A stretch of DNA of 43,114 nucleotides, from assembly GCA_002746795.1 (NCBI GenBank), contig PDQY01000016.1, positions 1 to 43,114 of the forward strand, in the 5' to 3' direction. Numbering within the stretch: the stretch's first letter is position 1; each line of letters starts with the position of its first letter. This DNA comes from Chloroflexota bacterium. Lineage in GTDB: Bacteria > Chloroflexota > Anaerolineae > Promineifilales > Promineifilaceae. The position numbers and the translations under genes were made by a program. Shown in pieces: positions 1-8,117 of this stretch. The notes under the pieces are model-generated. The model did not search any database. It saw only the letters and a program-made list of their open reading frames with translations, and was not told the DNA's origin.

Positions 1-305
1 ACGGTGCCAGCAGCATTGAGCGCACCCACCAATCTGACATGACCAATGCCATGATTGTGCTTTCTGATGGCATGGATACTCGCAGTTATCGTTATGGTTT
101 TAATACGAGTCTGGTAGAATATGCCCAAGGCAACAATACCACTATTTTCACTATCGGATATGGTGGTGATGCCGATGAAGAAGTATTATCCACACTGGCA
201 CTTGTGGGAAATGGCAATTATTATCCAGCTGACGAGGCCAGTATCCAAACCATTTACGACGAAATGTCGGCCGCCTTTGGAGGCAGTGTCGGTGTCGGAC
301 GGTAA
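1..305 (+). CDS. von Willebrand factor A domain protein, C-terminal part (5' end outside window)
   Basis: The reading frame is open from base 3 to the TAA at 303-305, so only the last 100 residues or so are seen. The stretch 'AMIVLSDGMD' is the typical central strand of a VWA domain, with the aspartate-containing loop of a MIDAS-type fold. 'TTIFTIGYGGDADEEVL' and a final helix around 'IQTIYDEMSAAFG' match the end of the domain. VWA domains bind protein or carbohydrate partners through a divalent metal. In bacteria they are often extracellular or part of chelatase/MoxR systems. The MIDAS DxSxS motif would lie upstream and cannot be checked. An ATG at 39 is internal to the domain and is not the start. 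Confidence 0.8.
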   Translation, partial: GASSIERTHQSDMTNAMIVLSDGMDTRSYRYGFNTSLVEYAQGNNTTIFTIGYGGDADEEVLSTLALVGNGNYYPADEASIQTIYDEMSAAFGGSVGVGR

Positions 306-375
306 ACAAATGACGCCCCCACTCCAGGCATTCCCCTGGTAACAAAGAGAGGCCTGCACCAGTTGGCGTTAAGGA

Positions 376-464
376 CTGACGATGAAATAAAACACGGAAT
401 GGCGTCGCCAGTTTCAAAAAACGATAAGGAAACAACTTCGTCGTCTTATTTATTTCCGTTCCTA
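376..464 (+). repeat. ~90-bp intergenic repeat A, copy 1
   Basis: This stretch begins CTGACGAT and ends TTCCGTTCCTA. It aligns over its whole length with 38033-38122, sharing blocks such as CGGAAT, CAGTTTC, AACAACTTCG and TTTCCGTTCCTA, with roughly 70% identity by eye. It ends about 30 bp before the start codon of the next gene, as copy 2 does. It could be a mobile REP-like element or a transcribed leader; the sequence alone does not decide. Confidence 0.7.
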
Positions 465-493
465 AAAATCTTGCTGCGAGAAACGAGAAATTG

Positions 494-1597
494 ATGACCA
501 TCAGCTCACTGCTCACAAAACCCACACTTTTGTTAAATAAGCAGAAAGCCATCGACAATATTAAAAAGATGCTCACCAAGGCAAACCAGAGTGAGGTATG
601 CTTCCGCCCCCATTTTAAAACACACCAGTCAGCAGAAATTGGCGAGTGGTTCCGCGAATTGGGCGTCAAGAAAATCACCGTATCCTCCATTGACATGGCT
701 CAATATTTTGCCGACCACGGCTGGCAGGACATTACCATCGCCTTCCCCATCAATCTGCGCCAATTATCTGAAATCAATCAACTGGCTGCCAAAATCAAGC
801 TCAACTTGCTGGTTGCTTCAGTAGAAGCCACAGAACGATTGGTCTCAGACATCACTTCGCCTGTCCATGTTTGGCTAAAAATTGACGTGGGCTACCATCG
901 CACTGGTCTGGATTGGCAAGATTATGAGGGCATAACGGCCGTTGCCCACATCATTGCCCGCACCCCTACCCTCAAACTCGCCGGACTGCTCACCCACGCC
1001 GGACAAAGTTACCAAGCCCGGAACCGCGAGGAAGCGTTAGAAGTATACAACACCGCTTTATACCGCCTCCAGGCTGGTCAGGCTTCATTACGGAATCGTG
1101 GCATAGAAACAGCCCTCTCAATCGGCGATACCCCCACTTGCAGCCTTGTCCATTCTTTTGACGGTGTCGATGAAATTCGTCCTGGCAATTTTGTGTTCTA
1201 TGATTTAATGCAAGCACAAATCGGCGCCTGCACGTTCAATGATATTGCCATTGCTGTCGCTTGCCCGGTGATCGCCAAACATCGAGAACGTGGTCAAATC
1301 ATCCTCTACGGTGGCGCAGTCCACTTCTCCAAAGAACAACTCTGGCGCAAAGATGGAACACCCTGCTACGGCCGTTTAGCCCGCATGACCCATGATGGGT
1401 GGGAAGCCCTCTCAGATGCCAGCCACATCACCGCCTTAACGCAAGAACATGGCATTGCCCAGGTAGAGCCCTACCTCCTCAATCGCGTGCAAATCGGCGA
1501 CTACCTCATCGTCCTCCCCGTCCACGCTTGCCTCACAGCCAACTTGCTCAAACGCTATCTCACACTCGATGGCCAATGGGTTGAGATGATGCAATAG
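494..1597 (+). CDS. D-threonine aldolase / D-serine dehydratase-like PLP enzyme (alanine racemase N-terminal fold)
   Basis: The 367-residue protein has the fold-type III PLP layout: an N-terminal TIM barrel with the cofactor lysine in 'RPHFKTHQ' (about K42), then a C-terminal beta domain ending in 'PVHACLTANL'. The His and Cys there match the metal-binding pair of the DSD1/D-threonine aldolase family. Known members either cleave D-threonine to glycine and acetaldehyde or dehydrate D-serine to pyruvate, using PLP and a divalent metal; the sequence does not separate the two. 'KIDVGYHRTG' and 'LTHAGQSY' are further family motifs. ATG at 494 is preferred over the adjacent in-frame TTG at 491. The gene stands alone on this strand; repeat A lies just upstream. 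Confidence 0.85.
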   Translation: MTISSLLTKPTLLLNKQKAIDNIKKMLTKANQSEVCFRPHFKTHQSAEIGEWFRELGVKKITVSSIDMAQYFADHGWQDITIAFPINLRQLSEINQLAAKIKLNLLVASVEATERLVSDITSPVHVWLKIDVGYHRTGLDWQDYEGITAVAHIIARTPTLKLAGLLTHAGQSYQARNREEALEVYNTALYRLQAGQASLRNRGIETALSIGDTPTCSLVHSFDGVDEIRPGNFVFYDLMQAQIGACTFNDIAIAVACPVIAKHRERGQIILYGGAVHFSKEQLWRKDGTPCYGRLARMTHDGWEALSDASHITALTQEHGIAQVEPYLLNRVQIGDYLIVLPVHACLTANLLKRYLTLDGQWVEMMQ

Positions 1598-1679
1598 CAC
1601 AGGCAAACAGCCACAGGCACAAGTCAGAAAACCAGATGACAACCTGACTATCCCCCTAAAAGATTAGACAGGGGCACAA

Positions 1680-1715
1680 AAGCGGCGTTCCTTGACAATC
1701 AAGAAACGCCGCCTT
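1680..1715 (-). terminator. Hairpin terminator for the MFS/YdcF operon
   Basis: An inverted repeat with arms of about 14 bp, one internal mismatch and a CAA loop (AGCGGCGTTCCTTGA against TCAAGAAACGCCGCC). Read on the minus strand, it is followed by TTTTG, so it fits a weak intrinsic terminator about 170 bp past the MFS stop codon. It could also stop transcription from the plus-strand gene ending at 1597. Confidence 0.55.
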
Positions 1716-1888
1716 CGCGTTGGGAGGGTGAGGAAGAGGATAGGTTGAGGGGACCAGCACCCGTCGGCACTGGCTTAAAAGAGGAAAATCAAGAAGAGGA
1801 TATAGAGTAAATCGGGTCGTATGTTTGCCCAAGTATAATAGCACGGATGTTCTAACTTGTCAAGGGATTAGGCACCCAATTTTCAAAT

Positions 1889-3193
1889 TCATTGAGCAGT
1901 CGAGTGAGCAAAGGCATCCCCCGTTCTCGCTTCTCGAATCCAACGCACCAGAATGAAAACGGCCGTTCCCATCATCAGCATCGACACCATCCCACTGACC
2001 ACAAAACCACCCAGTTCCATCACCACCGGTCCCGCCAACGCCCCCACCGTGCGTCCCGTCAGCATCGCCGCCATGACCATCGACATCACCACCGTCCGCT
2101 GCTCAGGCACTAATTCAGTCATGAGAGGCATGCCGCCCACCACCGTAATCTCAAAAGTCATAAACAAGGCAAACAGAGCGATGAGCGCCGTCGTCAAACT
2201 GCCATGAGTGAAAGGCAAAATGAAATAAAGCAGCGCATTCACAACGCCAGTGGTGATAATCACAGGACGCTTACCAAAACGGTCCACAGACCAGCCAGCA
2301 AACGCTTCGCCAGCAATCTCCGAGCCGCCAATAATGGCTGAAGCAAATCCCAAAGTCGCCAACGTCAGGCCAAAGCTCGTCTCCATCCAATCCCCATACA
2401 CAATAAACAAGAACTCATTCGCCATCATCACCAGAGCAATGTAAAAGAACGCCGCCCAAATCACGCGATATGTTCTCACCACGCGCAGCGTATCACGTAG
2501 CCTGACCCCCTGAGTCTGGACGGTGCCCAGTCTGGGCAGCATACGCCACAAAAGCACAGCAGCCAACAAAGAAAGCAGCGCCAGCCAGAAAAATGGAGCC
2601 GACCACCCCCACAGATGAATAGCAAAACCCACACCAGGCGCCCCCATGATCAACGCCAATGACCAAGCAAATTCGGTGACAGATAAAGCTTTACCCCGCT
2701 GCGCATACGGCACAGCATCCCCCACATAAGCTTGCATCGAGGGATCAAAGCTTACTTTTGCCAACGCCAACAGCACCATCGCCACAGCAAATGTCCACAA
2801 AGAAGGATAAACCACCACCACCGCACACCCCACAGCAAACAACAGCAACGAGCCCATCATCACCGCTTTGCGCCCAAAACGCACCGACAGCGGACTAGAG
2901 ACAAGACTAAAGATACCCGCAACGTTGCGCATGGCGACGATTTGGTAAACGGCCGTTAAGGGAACCCCCAATCCCCGAGCCAACGCAGGCGCAAAGGGAT
3001 ACACCATACGCAGGCCACTGTTCAAAAACAGGCGACCAATCGTAAGGGCAACAAGCTGCCAACCAAATCGGGGAACCTTCTTCTCACTCACAGAGGGAAG
3101 TGTAACGGAGTTAGCTGCACAAACCAACCTCCCCACACCTCGTGACAATGACTCAAATCCACCCCCGCCACGCATAAACCACCATGCCCACAT
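1889..3193 (-). CDS. Major facilitator superfamily transporter
   Basis: About 12 hydrophobic segments fill the protein from residue 45 onward, with cytoplasmic loop motifs 'VRFGRKAVM' between TM2 and TM3 and the second-half copy 'VDRFGKRPVII' between TM8 and TM9. These are MFS motif A variants. The substrate cannot be read from the sequence; a drug or metabolite exporter is plausible. The first 35 or so residues, rich in Gly and Trp, look unlike a transporter N-terminus, so the true start may be the ATG at 3175 or the GTG at 3091, right before TM1. With the longest start the gene overlaps the upstream YdcF-like gene by 41 bp, so the two are probably co-transcribed. Confidence 0.88.
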   Translation of the reverse strand: MWAWWFMRGGGGFESLSRGVGRLVCAANSVTLPSVSEKKVPRFGWQLVALTIGRLFLNSGLRMVYPFAPALARGLGVPLTAVYQIVAMRNVAGIFSLVSSPLSVRFGRKAVMMGSLLLFAVGCAVVVVYPSLWTFAVAMVLLALAKVSFDPSMQAYVGDAVPYAQRGKALSVTEFAWSLALIMGAPGVGFAIHLWGWSAPFFWLALLSLLAAVLLWRMLPRLGTVQTQGVRLRDTLRVVRTYRVIWAAFFYIALVMMANEFLFIVYGDWMETSFGLTLATLGFASAIIGGSEIAGEAFAGWSVDRFGKRPVIITTGVVNALLYFILPFTHGSLTTALIALFALFMTFEITVVGGMPLMTELVPEQRTVVMSMVMAAMLTGRTVGALAGPVVMELGGFVVSGMVSMLMMGTAVFILVRWIREARTGDAFAHSTAQ

Positions 3194-3962
3194 ACTCCTT
3201 CAACATCACCGTGGTCACATACAGATTGTGGGCATCTGGTATCCAGTGAAAAACCTGCTCAATAGGTTTCGCATCAAACAAAAACTGCCAATCCGCCTCC
3301 GTCACGCGGAAGTCTGTCGGGGCAGGAATCACCTCAAAGCCCTGCGCTTCAAACAAGCGCACCGAACGGGGCATATGCGCCGCCGACGTCACCAGCAAAA
3401 TCTTATTGAGGCCAACCCTATCCATTATTTCCCGCGCGTAAAGCGCATTTTCATAAGTGTTCCGCGACTCTTCTTCCAATAAAAAGGCTTCCTCTGGCAC
3501 ATTAAGCATCATCATCAACTCAGCCATACTTTGCGCCTCAGTGGTCACACCAGCATCTGGCCCCAACCAAGGGACAACCCCACCACTGAGCAAAACCGTA
3601 TCCGCGTACCCCTGATTGTAGAGCCACGCCCCATAAATCATACGATCCCCAGCTTGATTCACTTCCGGTAACGGCCGTGGCGAGGATTGAAAATTCACAC
3701 CACCACCTAACACCACAATAGCCTCAGCCTCCGGCAGCGGCTCCGCCGGTAAATATTGCCATTCCAAAGAGCGCGTTATCGTATAAGCCACCCAACGTGT
3801 GCTGCTCAACCAGAGCAGCAAAAACGCCACAATCAACACCAACCGTGACCAACGCCACCGTCGGTGTTTTCGGCTCAAGAGCAAGCCCCCAATAATAAGC
3901 GCCAAAACTAAGCCAACTGGATAAATAAATGGGGGTAAGAGTTTTGAGAAATATACAAACAT
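3153..3962 (-). CDS. YdcF/ElyC/SanA family membrane protein (DUF218)
   Basis: Two hydrophobic segments (about residues 12-29 and 40-58) precede a soluble DUF218 domain that begins 'AEAIVVLGGGV' and contains 'TVLLSGG', 'EEESRNTYENALYA' and 'KILLVTSAAHMPRS', all hallmarks of the family. ElyC and SanA of E. coli affect envelope integrity and lipid-carrier use in peptidoglycan precursor flow. The exact chemistry is unknown. A good ribosome site, TAGGA, sits about 5 bases before the ATG at 3962. It is the first gene of a minus-strand pair with the MFS transporter and is divergent from the metallophosphoesterase gene. Confidence 0.85.
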   Translation of the reverse strand: MFVYFSKLLPPFIYPVGLVLALIIGGLLLSRKHRRWRWSRLVLIVAFLLLWLSSTRWVAYTITRSLEWQYLPAEPLPEAEAIVVLGGGVNFQSSPRPLPEVNQAGDRMIYGAWLYNQGYADTVLLSGGVVPWLGPDAGVTTEAQSMAELMMMLNVPEEAFLLEEESRNTYENALYAREIMDRVGLNKILLVTSAAHMPRSVRLFEAQGFEVIPAPTDFRVTEADWQFLFDAKPIEQVFHWIPDAHNLYVTTVMLKEYVGMVVYAWRGWI

Positions 3963-3997
3963 AGCTTCCTAAACTATCCTAGAATTTTGCAAAAGTT

Positions 3998-4026
3998 TTG
4001 AACTTCCAGAAAACTGCTGGTATCCT
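3998..4026 (+). promoter_or_regulatory. Candidate sigma-70-type promoter for the phosphoesterase operon
   Basis: TTGAAC at 3998-4003 and TATCCT at 4021-4026 are separated by exactly 17 bp and lie 28 bp upstream of the ATG at 4054. This is the divergent intergenic region shared with the YdcF-like gene. It is a pattern match only. Confidence 0.4.
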
Positions 4027-4053
4027 TAACAGGTTTTTACTCGGAGATCCTTC

Positions 4054-4935
4054 ATGAAAATTGCGGTTTTATCAGACATCCACGGCAACTACCCTGCTTT
4101 ACAAACTGTTGCCGAAGACATCGAGCAGTGGCAGCCTGATCTTGTTGTCGTAGATGGCGACATCATCAATCGTGGACCACTTTCAGCTGACTGCTTGCAC
4201 TTTGTGCAAAGCAAAATGCGCACCCATAACTGGCGTGCTGTCCAGGGCAATCACGAAGAATTCGTTATCGCCTGTGGAGAAACAGAAGCCATTCACGAAA
4301 AGCTAGATTTTGAACTACGCCGCTTCGCTTATTGGACATATCAACAACTAAATGGCAGCCATGGTGAAATAGAACTCTTAAAAGCATTGCCTGATAAATT
4401 TAGCTGGTTTGCCAAAGATGGCAGCGAATTTCGGGTGGTTCATGCCTCCATGAAAAACAATCGAGATGGCATTATCAAACAGAGCAGTGATAAAAAGTTA
4501 TTAGAGCAGATTGCGCCAGTGCCATCCGTTTTTGTCACCGCACATACTCATCGCGCTTTTATTCGCCGTTTCAATGATTCGCTAGTTGTAAATGTAGGTG
4601 CTGTGGGCTCTCCGTTTGATGGCGACCGTCGCGCCAGCTACGGCCGTTTTACCTGGAGCCGTGCGGGTTGGCAGGCAGAACTCAGACGGTTAAACTACGA
4701 CACAGCCCAAACTGAGCGAGATTACGTCGAATCTGGCTTCCTGGCCGAAGCAGGGCCATTGACACAACTCATGCTCGTGGAGCTACGCCGGGCGGGCGGG
4801 CTCCTCCATCGCTGGGCTATCCGCTACCAGGATGCCGTTGTTGCCGGTGAAATCGATATCGCCGACAGTGTACGCGAACTTTTAAAGGACGAAGACCTGC
4901 AACCCTACCTGGGTGCGCCAGGCTGGACATTATAA
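4054..4935 (+). CDS. Calcineurin-like metallophosphoesterase (YfcE/Metallophos_2 type)
   Basis: All dimetal phosphoesterase motifs are present in order: 'SDIHGN' (D-x-H), 'VDGDIINRG' (GD), 'GNHEE' (GNHE), the single His in 'VVHASM', and 'TAHTHRAF' in place of the usual GHTH. Proteins of this group are cytosolic phosphodiesterases or protein phosphatases that depend on Mn or other divalent metals; the substrate is unknown. The C-terminal third, after 'NVGAVGSPFDGD', is a helical extension. A GGAG ribosome site precedes the ATG. The next gene starts only 4 bp after the stop, so the two form an operon. Confidence 0.88.
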   Translation: MKIAVLSDIHGNYPALQTVAEDIEQWQPDLVVVDGDIINRGPLSADCLHFVQSKMRTHNWRAVQGNHEEFVIACGETEAIHEKLDFELRRFAYWTYQQLNGSHGEIELLKALPDKFSWFAKDGSEFRVVHASMKNNRDGIIKQSSDKKLLEQIAPVPSVFVTAHTHRAFIRRFNDSLVVNVGAVGSPFDGDRRASYGRFTWSRAGWQAELRRLNYDTAQTERDYVESGFLAEAGPLTQLMLVELRRAGGLLHRWAIRYQDAVVAGEIDIADSVRELLKDEDLQPYLGAPGWTL

Positions 4936-4939
4936 AACT

Positions 4940-5779
4940 ATGACATTATCAACACCACAACCAATTCTCTACGATTCACATATGCACACACCACTCTGCA
5001 AACATGCCAAAGGGGAACCTGAAGCATATGCCATGATCGCAGAAAAGCGCAATCTGAAAGGCATCATCATCACCTGCCACAATCCTGGTCCCACACCCGA
5101 TTTTTCGGCTCAGGTACGCATGTCTATGAACCAACTAGACGATTACATCGCCATGGTGGAACGCGCACGGCAAACCTGGGCTGGGCGTGTAGATGTTCGC
5201 CTCGGTTTAGAATGTGACTATATACCAGGATTAGAGCCATTTTTAGAAACGCTGCTCCGTCAGGCTGATTTTCACCACATTTTAGGCTCAATACATCCTT
5301 CCCTAAACTACTACAAAAATACGTTCATGAAAGGGGACGATTTTGCATTTCAACAATTGTATTTTGAACATCTAGCTCAATCAGCAGAATCAGGCTTGTT
5401 TGACACACTCTCTCATCCTGATTTGGTTAAAAATATGTTTCCCGCCACCTGGCAGGTAGACTCCCTGCTTGATGATATTCGCCGCAGCCTGGATCGCATT
5501 GCCAAAACTGATGCAGCCATGGAACTCAATACATCTGGTTTAAACAAGCGGATCCGCGAAATGAATCCCAACCCCACCATGTTGGCTGAAATGCAACAGC
5601 GTGGCATTCCAGTGGTACTCGGCTCAGATTCTCATGAGCCAGGTCGGGTAGCAGCCAACTTTGAGGATGCCTTGACCTTGTTGGAAAGCGTAGGCTACAC
5701 ACACGTCAGCTTTTTCTTAAATCGAGAACGGCAAGAAGTTGAGATTGATAAAGCTCGTTCAAGTTTAACGCCTGCTTAA
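4940..5779 (+). CDS. PHP-domain phosphoesterase, histidinol-phosphatase (HisJ) family
   Basis: The metal-binding PHP motifs are all visible: 'YDSHMHTPL' (H-x-H), 'GLECDYIP', 'HHILGSIHPS', 'LSHPDLVK' and the final 'GSDSHEPGRV' (D-x-H). The order and the length of 279 residues fit histidinol-phosphatase of the HisJ type (EC 3.1.3.15), which dephosphorylates histidinol phosphate with a trinuclear metal centre. No other his gene lies nearby, and the partner gene is a generic phosphoesterase, so a different phosphorylated substrate is possible. The ATG at 4940, right after the previous stop, is preferred to a GTG at 4913 inside the upstream gene. Confidence 0.82.
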   Translation: MTLSTPQPILYDSHMHTPLCKHAKGEPEAYAMIAEKRNLKGIIITCHNPGPTPDFSAQVRMSMNQLDDYIAMVERARQTWAGRVDVRLGLECDYIPGLEPFLETLLRQADFHHILGSIHPSLNYYKNTFMKGDDFAFQQLYFEHLAQSAESGLFDTLSHPDLVKNMFPATWQVDSLLDDIRRSLDRIAKTDAAMELNTSGLNKRIREMNPNPTMLAEMQQRGIPVVLGSDSHEPGRVAANFEDALTLLESVGYTHVSFFLNRERQEVEIDKARSSLTPA

Positions 5780-6017
5780 TCGGCTGGCAAGGGATGAACA
5801 ACAACTCGGCCTGCTTCACAATCTCACCAGGCTGATACATCATGATAGACTTCCAGCATTGCCTGGCGGTCGAGTGCCTGAAGAACTCACCTCATTGCTT
5901 GACAAAGACACAAACCTGTCAGCGGCAAAGGGCTCGGTGCGTCACTTTTTTAACTCAGAATTCTATTATGGTGAAATTCTCCATTACAAGGCGGCTCCTT
6001 TCATTGAAACCAAATAA
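5769..6017 (+). pseudogene. Open frame without ATG, possible gene remnant
   Basis: Between the PHP gene and the acyl-CoA synthetase lies a 495-bp gap. Frame 3 stays open from just after a stop at 5766-5768 to TAA at 6015-6017. It encodes a protein-like sequence including 'RLPALPGGRVPEELTSLL' and 'HFFNSEFYYGEILHYKAAPF'. There is no ATG; only CTG at 5772, internal TTG codons or a GTG in 'GRVPEE' could start it, and no ribosome site is seen. I do not recognise the family. It reads like the surviving 3' end of a gene truncated at the PHP stop. A short real protein is less likely. The rest of the gap (6018-6260) shows nothing clear. Confidence 0.35.
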
Positions 6018-6262
6018 GGCAGAAAAATACAGTTGCCAGTAGGGAAAATGTGACGGTGTGTTTCTTCATTTGATACCACTGACTTATTTTTGCTTATCCC
6101 CTCGGATTATGCTAAAAAAGAAACACGCTTGCAAGTTTCGTACTGATGCCGCAATTTATCACGCGAAACCCACCCATGCTGCGGTATTCTCTGTTCAATT
6201 TGTTCATTAATGCGAAGTTGCACTCGCTATATAAGTTGCTTGATTGACCCATTTGTGTCCAC

Positions 6263-6270
6263 GAGGAGGA
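6263..6270 (+). promoter_or_regulatory. Strong ribosome binding site of the acyl-CoA synthetase gene
   Basis: GAGGAGGA ends 4 bp before the ATG at 6275 and fixes that start. Most genes in this window have much weaker sites, so this gene is probably translated efficiently. Confidence 0.8.
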
Positions 6271-6274
6271 TTCA

Positions 6275-8059
6275 ATGACTGTAGATACCATTCTGCACCG
6301 CTTGCATGAAAACGGCCGTTCCCGAGCAAATGTCCCCGCTTATTACATCCGTACCCGAGACCACTGGGTACCCACAACCTGGAAAGAATACCTTGAAGAA
6401 GTTCGTCAAGCCGCTAAAGCGCTGGTGGCTCTAGGCTTTAAAAAAGGGCAAGGGGTTTGCATTTTAGGCTTCAACCGACCAGAATGGTCGATCCTTGACC
6501 TGGGGGGACTCCTGGCTGGCGGGCATGCCACTGGCATCTACACCTCCAACTCTCCCCAAGAAGTACAATACATTGTTCACCATTCCGAAGCGACATTTGT
6601 CCTCGTAGAAAATGAAGCCCAATGGCAAAAAATCAACGAAGTACGGGAGCAGCTTCCAAAACTCAAGCATGTCATCCTCATGAAAGGAGCCAATGTAGAC
6701 GATGAACTGGTGTTGGACTGGGAATCGTTCATGGCAGTGGGCAACGATGTCAGCGATGAAGAAATCGACAAACGCCTCAACAGCCTCGAACCAGGCCAAC
6801 TAGCTCAACTCATCTACACGTCTGGCACCACCGGGCCGCCCAAAGGCGTCATGCTGTCACACAACAACATCGCCTGGACAGCCAAAATGGCCATCGATTT
6901 ATTAGGCATCACAGCTTCAGATTACACCGTCTCTTACTTGCCGCTCTCCCATATTGCGGAACAAATGTTTACCATTCATGCGGCCATTACTGCGGTCTAC
7001 CAAGTTTACTACGCGCAGTTTCCCCCAGCGGAACACCTCAACAACAATTTCAAAGAAGTTCAGCCCACCCTGGTTTTCGGGGTTCCCCGCGTGTGGGAAC
7101 GCTTCTGCGATGGGGTGAAAGCCAGCATGGCAGAAGCCACCGGTGCCAAAGCAAAAATTGCCAATTGGGCTTTGGGTGTTGGCGCCGAAGCCGCCAAATT
7201 AACACACCAGGGCAAAGAACCGACCGGCTTGCTGAAAATACAGCACAATCTGGCCGAAAAGCTCGTCTTTTCAAAAGTAAAAGAAGGATTGGGACTTAAC
7301 CGCGCCAAGTTCTGCATCACAGCTGCAGCCCCCATTTCGCCTGACATCATCAAATTTTTCAACAGTGTCAATATTCCGATGTTTGAATTGTACGGTCAAT
7401 CAGAAGATTGCGGCCCCACAACAACCAATCTGCCCCACGCTAACAAAGTTGGCACGGTGGGGCGAAAGATGCCTGGCAGTCAGGTGCTGCTCGACGAAGA
7501 TGGTGAAATCATGGTGGAAGGGCCTCATGTCTTCCAAGGCTACTTCAAAGATCCAGCAGCCACAGAAGCAGCTCTCTACGGCGGCCGTTTACACTCTGGC
7601 GATTTAGGCCAGTTTGATGAAGATGGTTATCTCACCATCGTGGGACGTAAGAAGGAAATCATCATCACCTCTGGGGGAAAGAACATCGCCCCCAAGAACA
7701 TTGAAGCTGCCTTGAAAAATATACCGCTGGTCTCCCAAGCCGTGGTCATTGGCGAAAAACGACGTTACATCACCGCGCTTATCACCCTCGATCCGGTCAG
7801 CACCACCCAATTTGCCAACAAAAATAACATTACCGGCACTGTCCATGACGACCCCAAGCTCATCGCTTTCATGCAAAAAAACATTGATGAGAAGGTCAAT
7901 CCCTTGTTTGCCCGGGTGGAACAGGTACGAGATTTCCGTATTTTGCCACGCGACTTTACTGTGGAAGAAGGCGAATTGACGCCTACCCTAAAAATTAAAC
8001 GCCGTATCATCAATGAACATTTTGAAGGTGAAATTGAGTCGATGTATGAGGGGGGATAG
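6275..8059 (+). CDS. Long-chain fatty acid--CoA ligase (AMP-forming)
   Basis: The 594-residue protein has the ANL-superfamily adenylation motifs: the phosphate loop 'YTSGTTGPPKG' near residue 182, 'SYLPLSHIAEQ', 'LYGQSEDCGP' (motif A5, with Glu-Asp instead of the usual Thr-Glu), the 'HSGDLG' aspartate at about 443, and the hinge 'GRKKEIIITSGGKNIAP'. The closing 'TLKIKRRII' carries the C-terminal lysine region. The spacing and the SGGKNIAP form match FadD15/FAA-type long-chain acyl-CoA synthetases (EC 6.2.1.3), which activate fatty acids for beta-oxidation or lipid synthesis. It appears to be transcribed alone and ends at a hairpin shared with convergent hslO. Confidence 0.92.
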   Translation: MTVDTILHRLHENGRSRANVPAYYIRTRDHWVPTTWKEYLEEVRQAAKALVALGFKKGQGVCILGFNRPEWSILDLGGLLAGGHATGIYTSNSPQEVQYIVHHSEATFVLVENEAQWQKINEVREQLPKLKHVILMKGANVDDELVLDWESFMAVGNDVSDEEIDKRLNSLEPGQLAQLIYTSGTTGPPKGVMLSHNNIAWTAKMAIDLLGITASDYTVSYLPLSHIAEQMFTIHAAITAVYQVYYAQFPPAEHLNNNFKEVQPTLVFGVPRVWERFCDGVKASMAEATGAKAKIANWALGVGAEAAKLTHQGKEPTGLLKIQHNLAEKLVFSKVKEGLGLNRAKFCITAAAPISPDIIKFFNSVNIPMFELYGQSEDCGPTTTNLPHANKVGTVGRKMPGSQVLLDEDGEIMVEGPHVFQGYFKDPAATEAALYGGRLHSGDLGQFDEDGYLTIVGRKKEIIITSGGKNIAPKNIEAALKNIPLVSQAVVIGEKRRYITALITLDPVSTTQFANKNNITGTVHDDPKLIAFMQKNIDEKVNPLFARVEQVRDFRILPRDFTVEEGELTPTLKIKRRIINEHFEGEIESMYEGG

Positions 8060-8101
8060 GCAGTGAGCAGTGAGCGGCATAACCTGCCATCGCTCACTGC
8101 C
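8059..8101. terminator. Hairpin between convergent fadD-like and hslO genes
   Basis: GGCAGTGAGC at 8059-8068 pairs perfectly with GCTCACTGCC at 8092-8101 across a 23-base loop. It lies exactly between two converging stop codons. There is no U-tract on either strand, so it may be a weak or factor-assisted bidirectional terminator, or just an RNA-end stabiliser. Confidence 0.4.
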
Positions 8102-8117
8102 CCCCGTTTACCAAAGC

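Noticed and set aside
151..696. 181-codon minus-strand frame across the VWA end and the PLP-enzyme start
   Set aside because: It covers repeat A and the antisense of two recognised genes; no ribosome site or domain is visible.
1656..1844. Possible small gene on the minus strand before the MFS stop
   Set aside because: It covers the terminator hairpin and has low-complexity Pro/Leu sequence without a ribosome site.
4940..5779. Histidine biosynthesis operon
   Set aside because: Only the PHP phosphatase resembles a his gene; its operon partner is a generic metallophosphoesterase, so pathway assignment is not supported.
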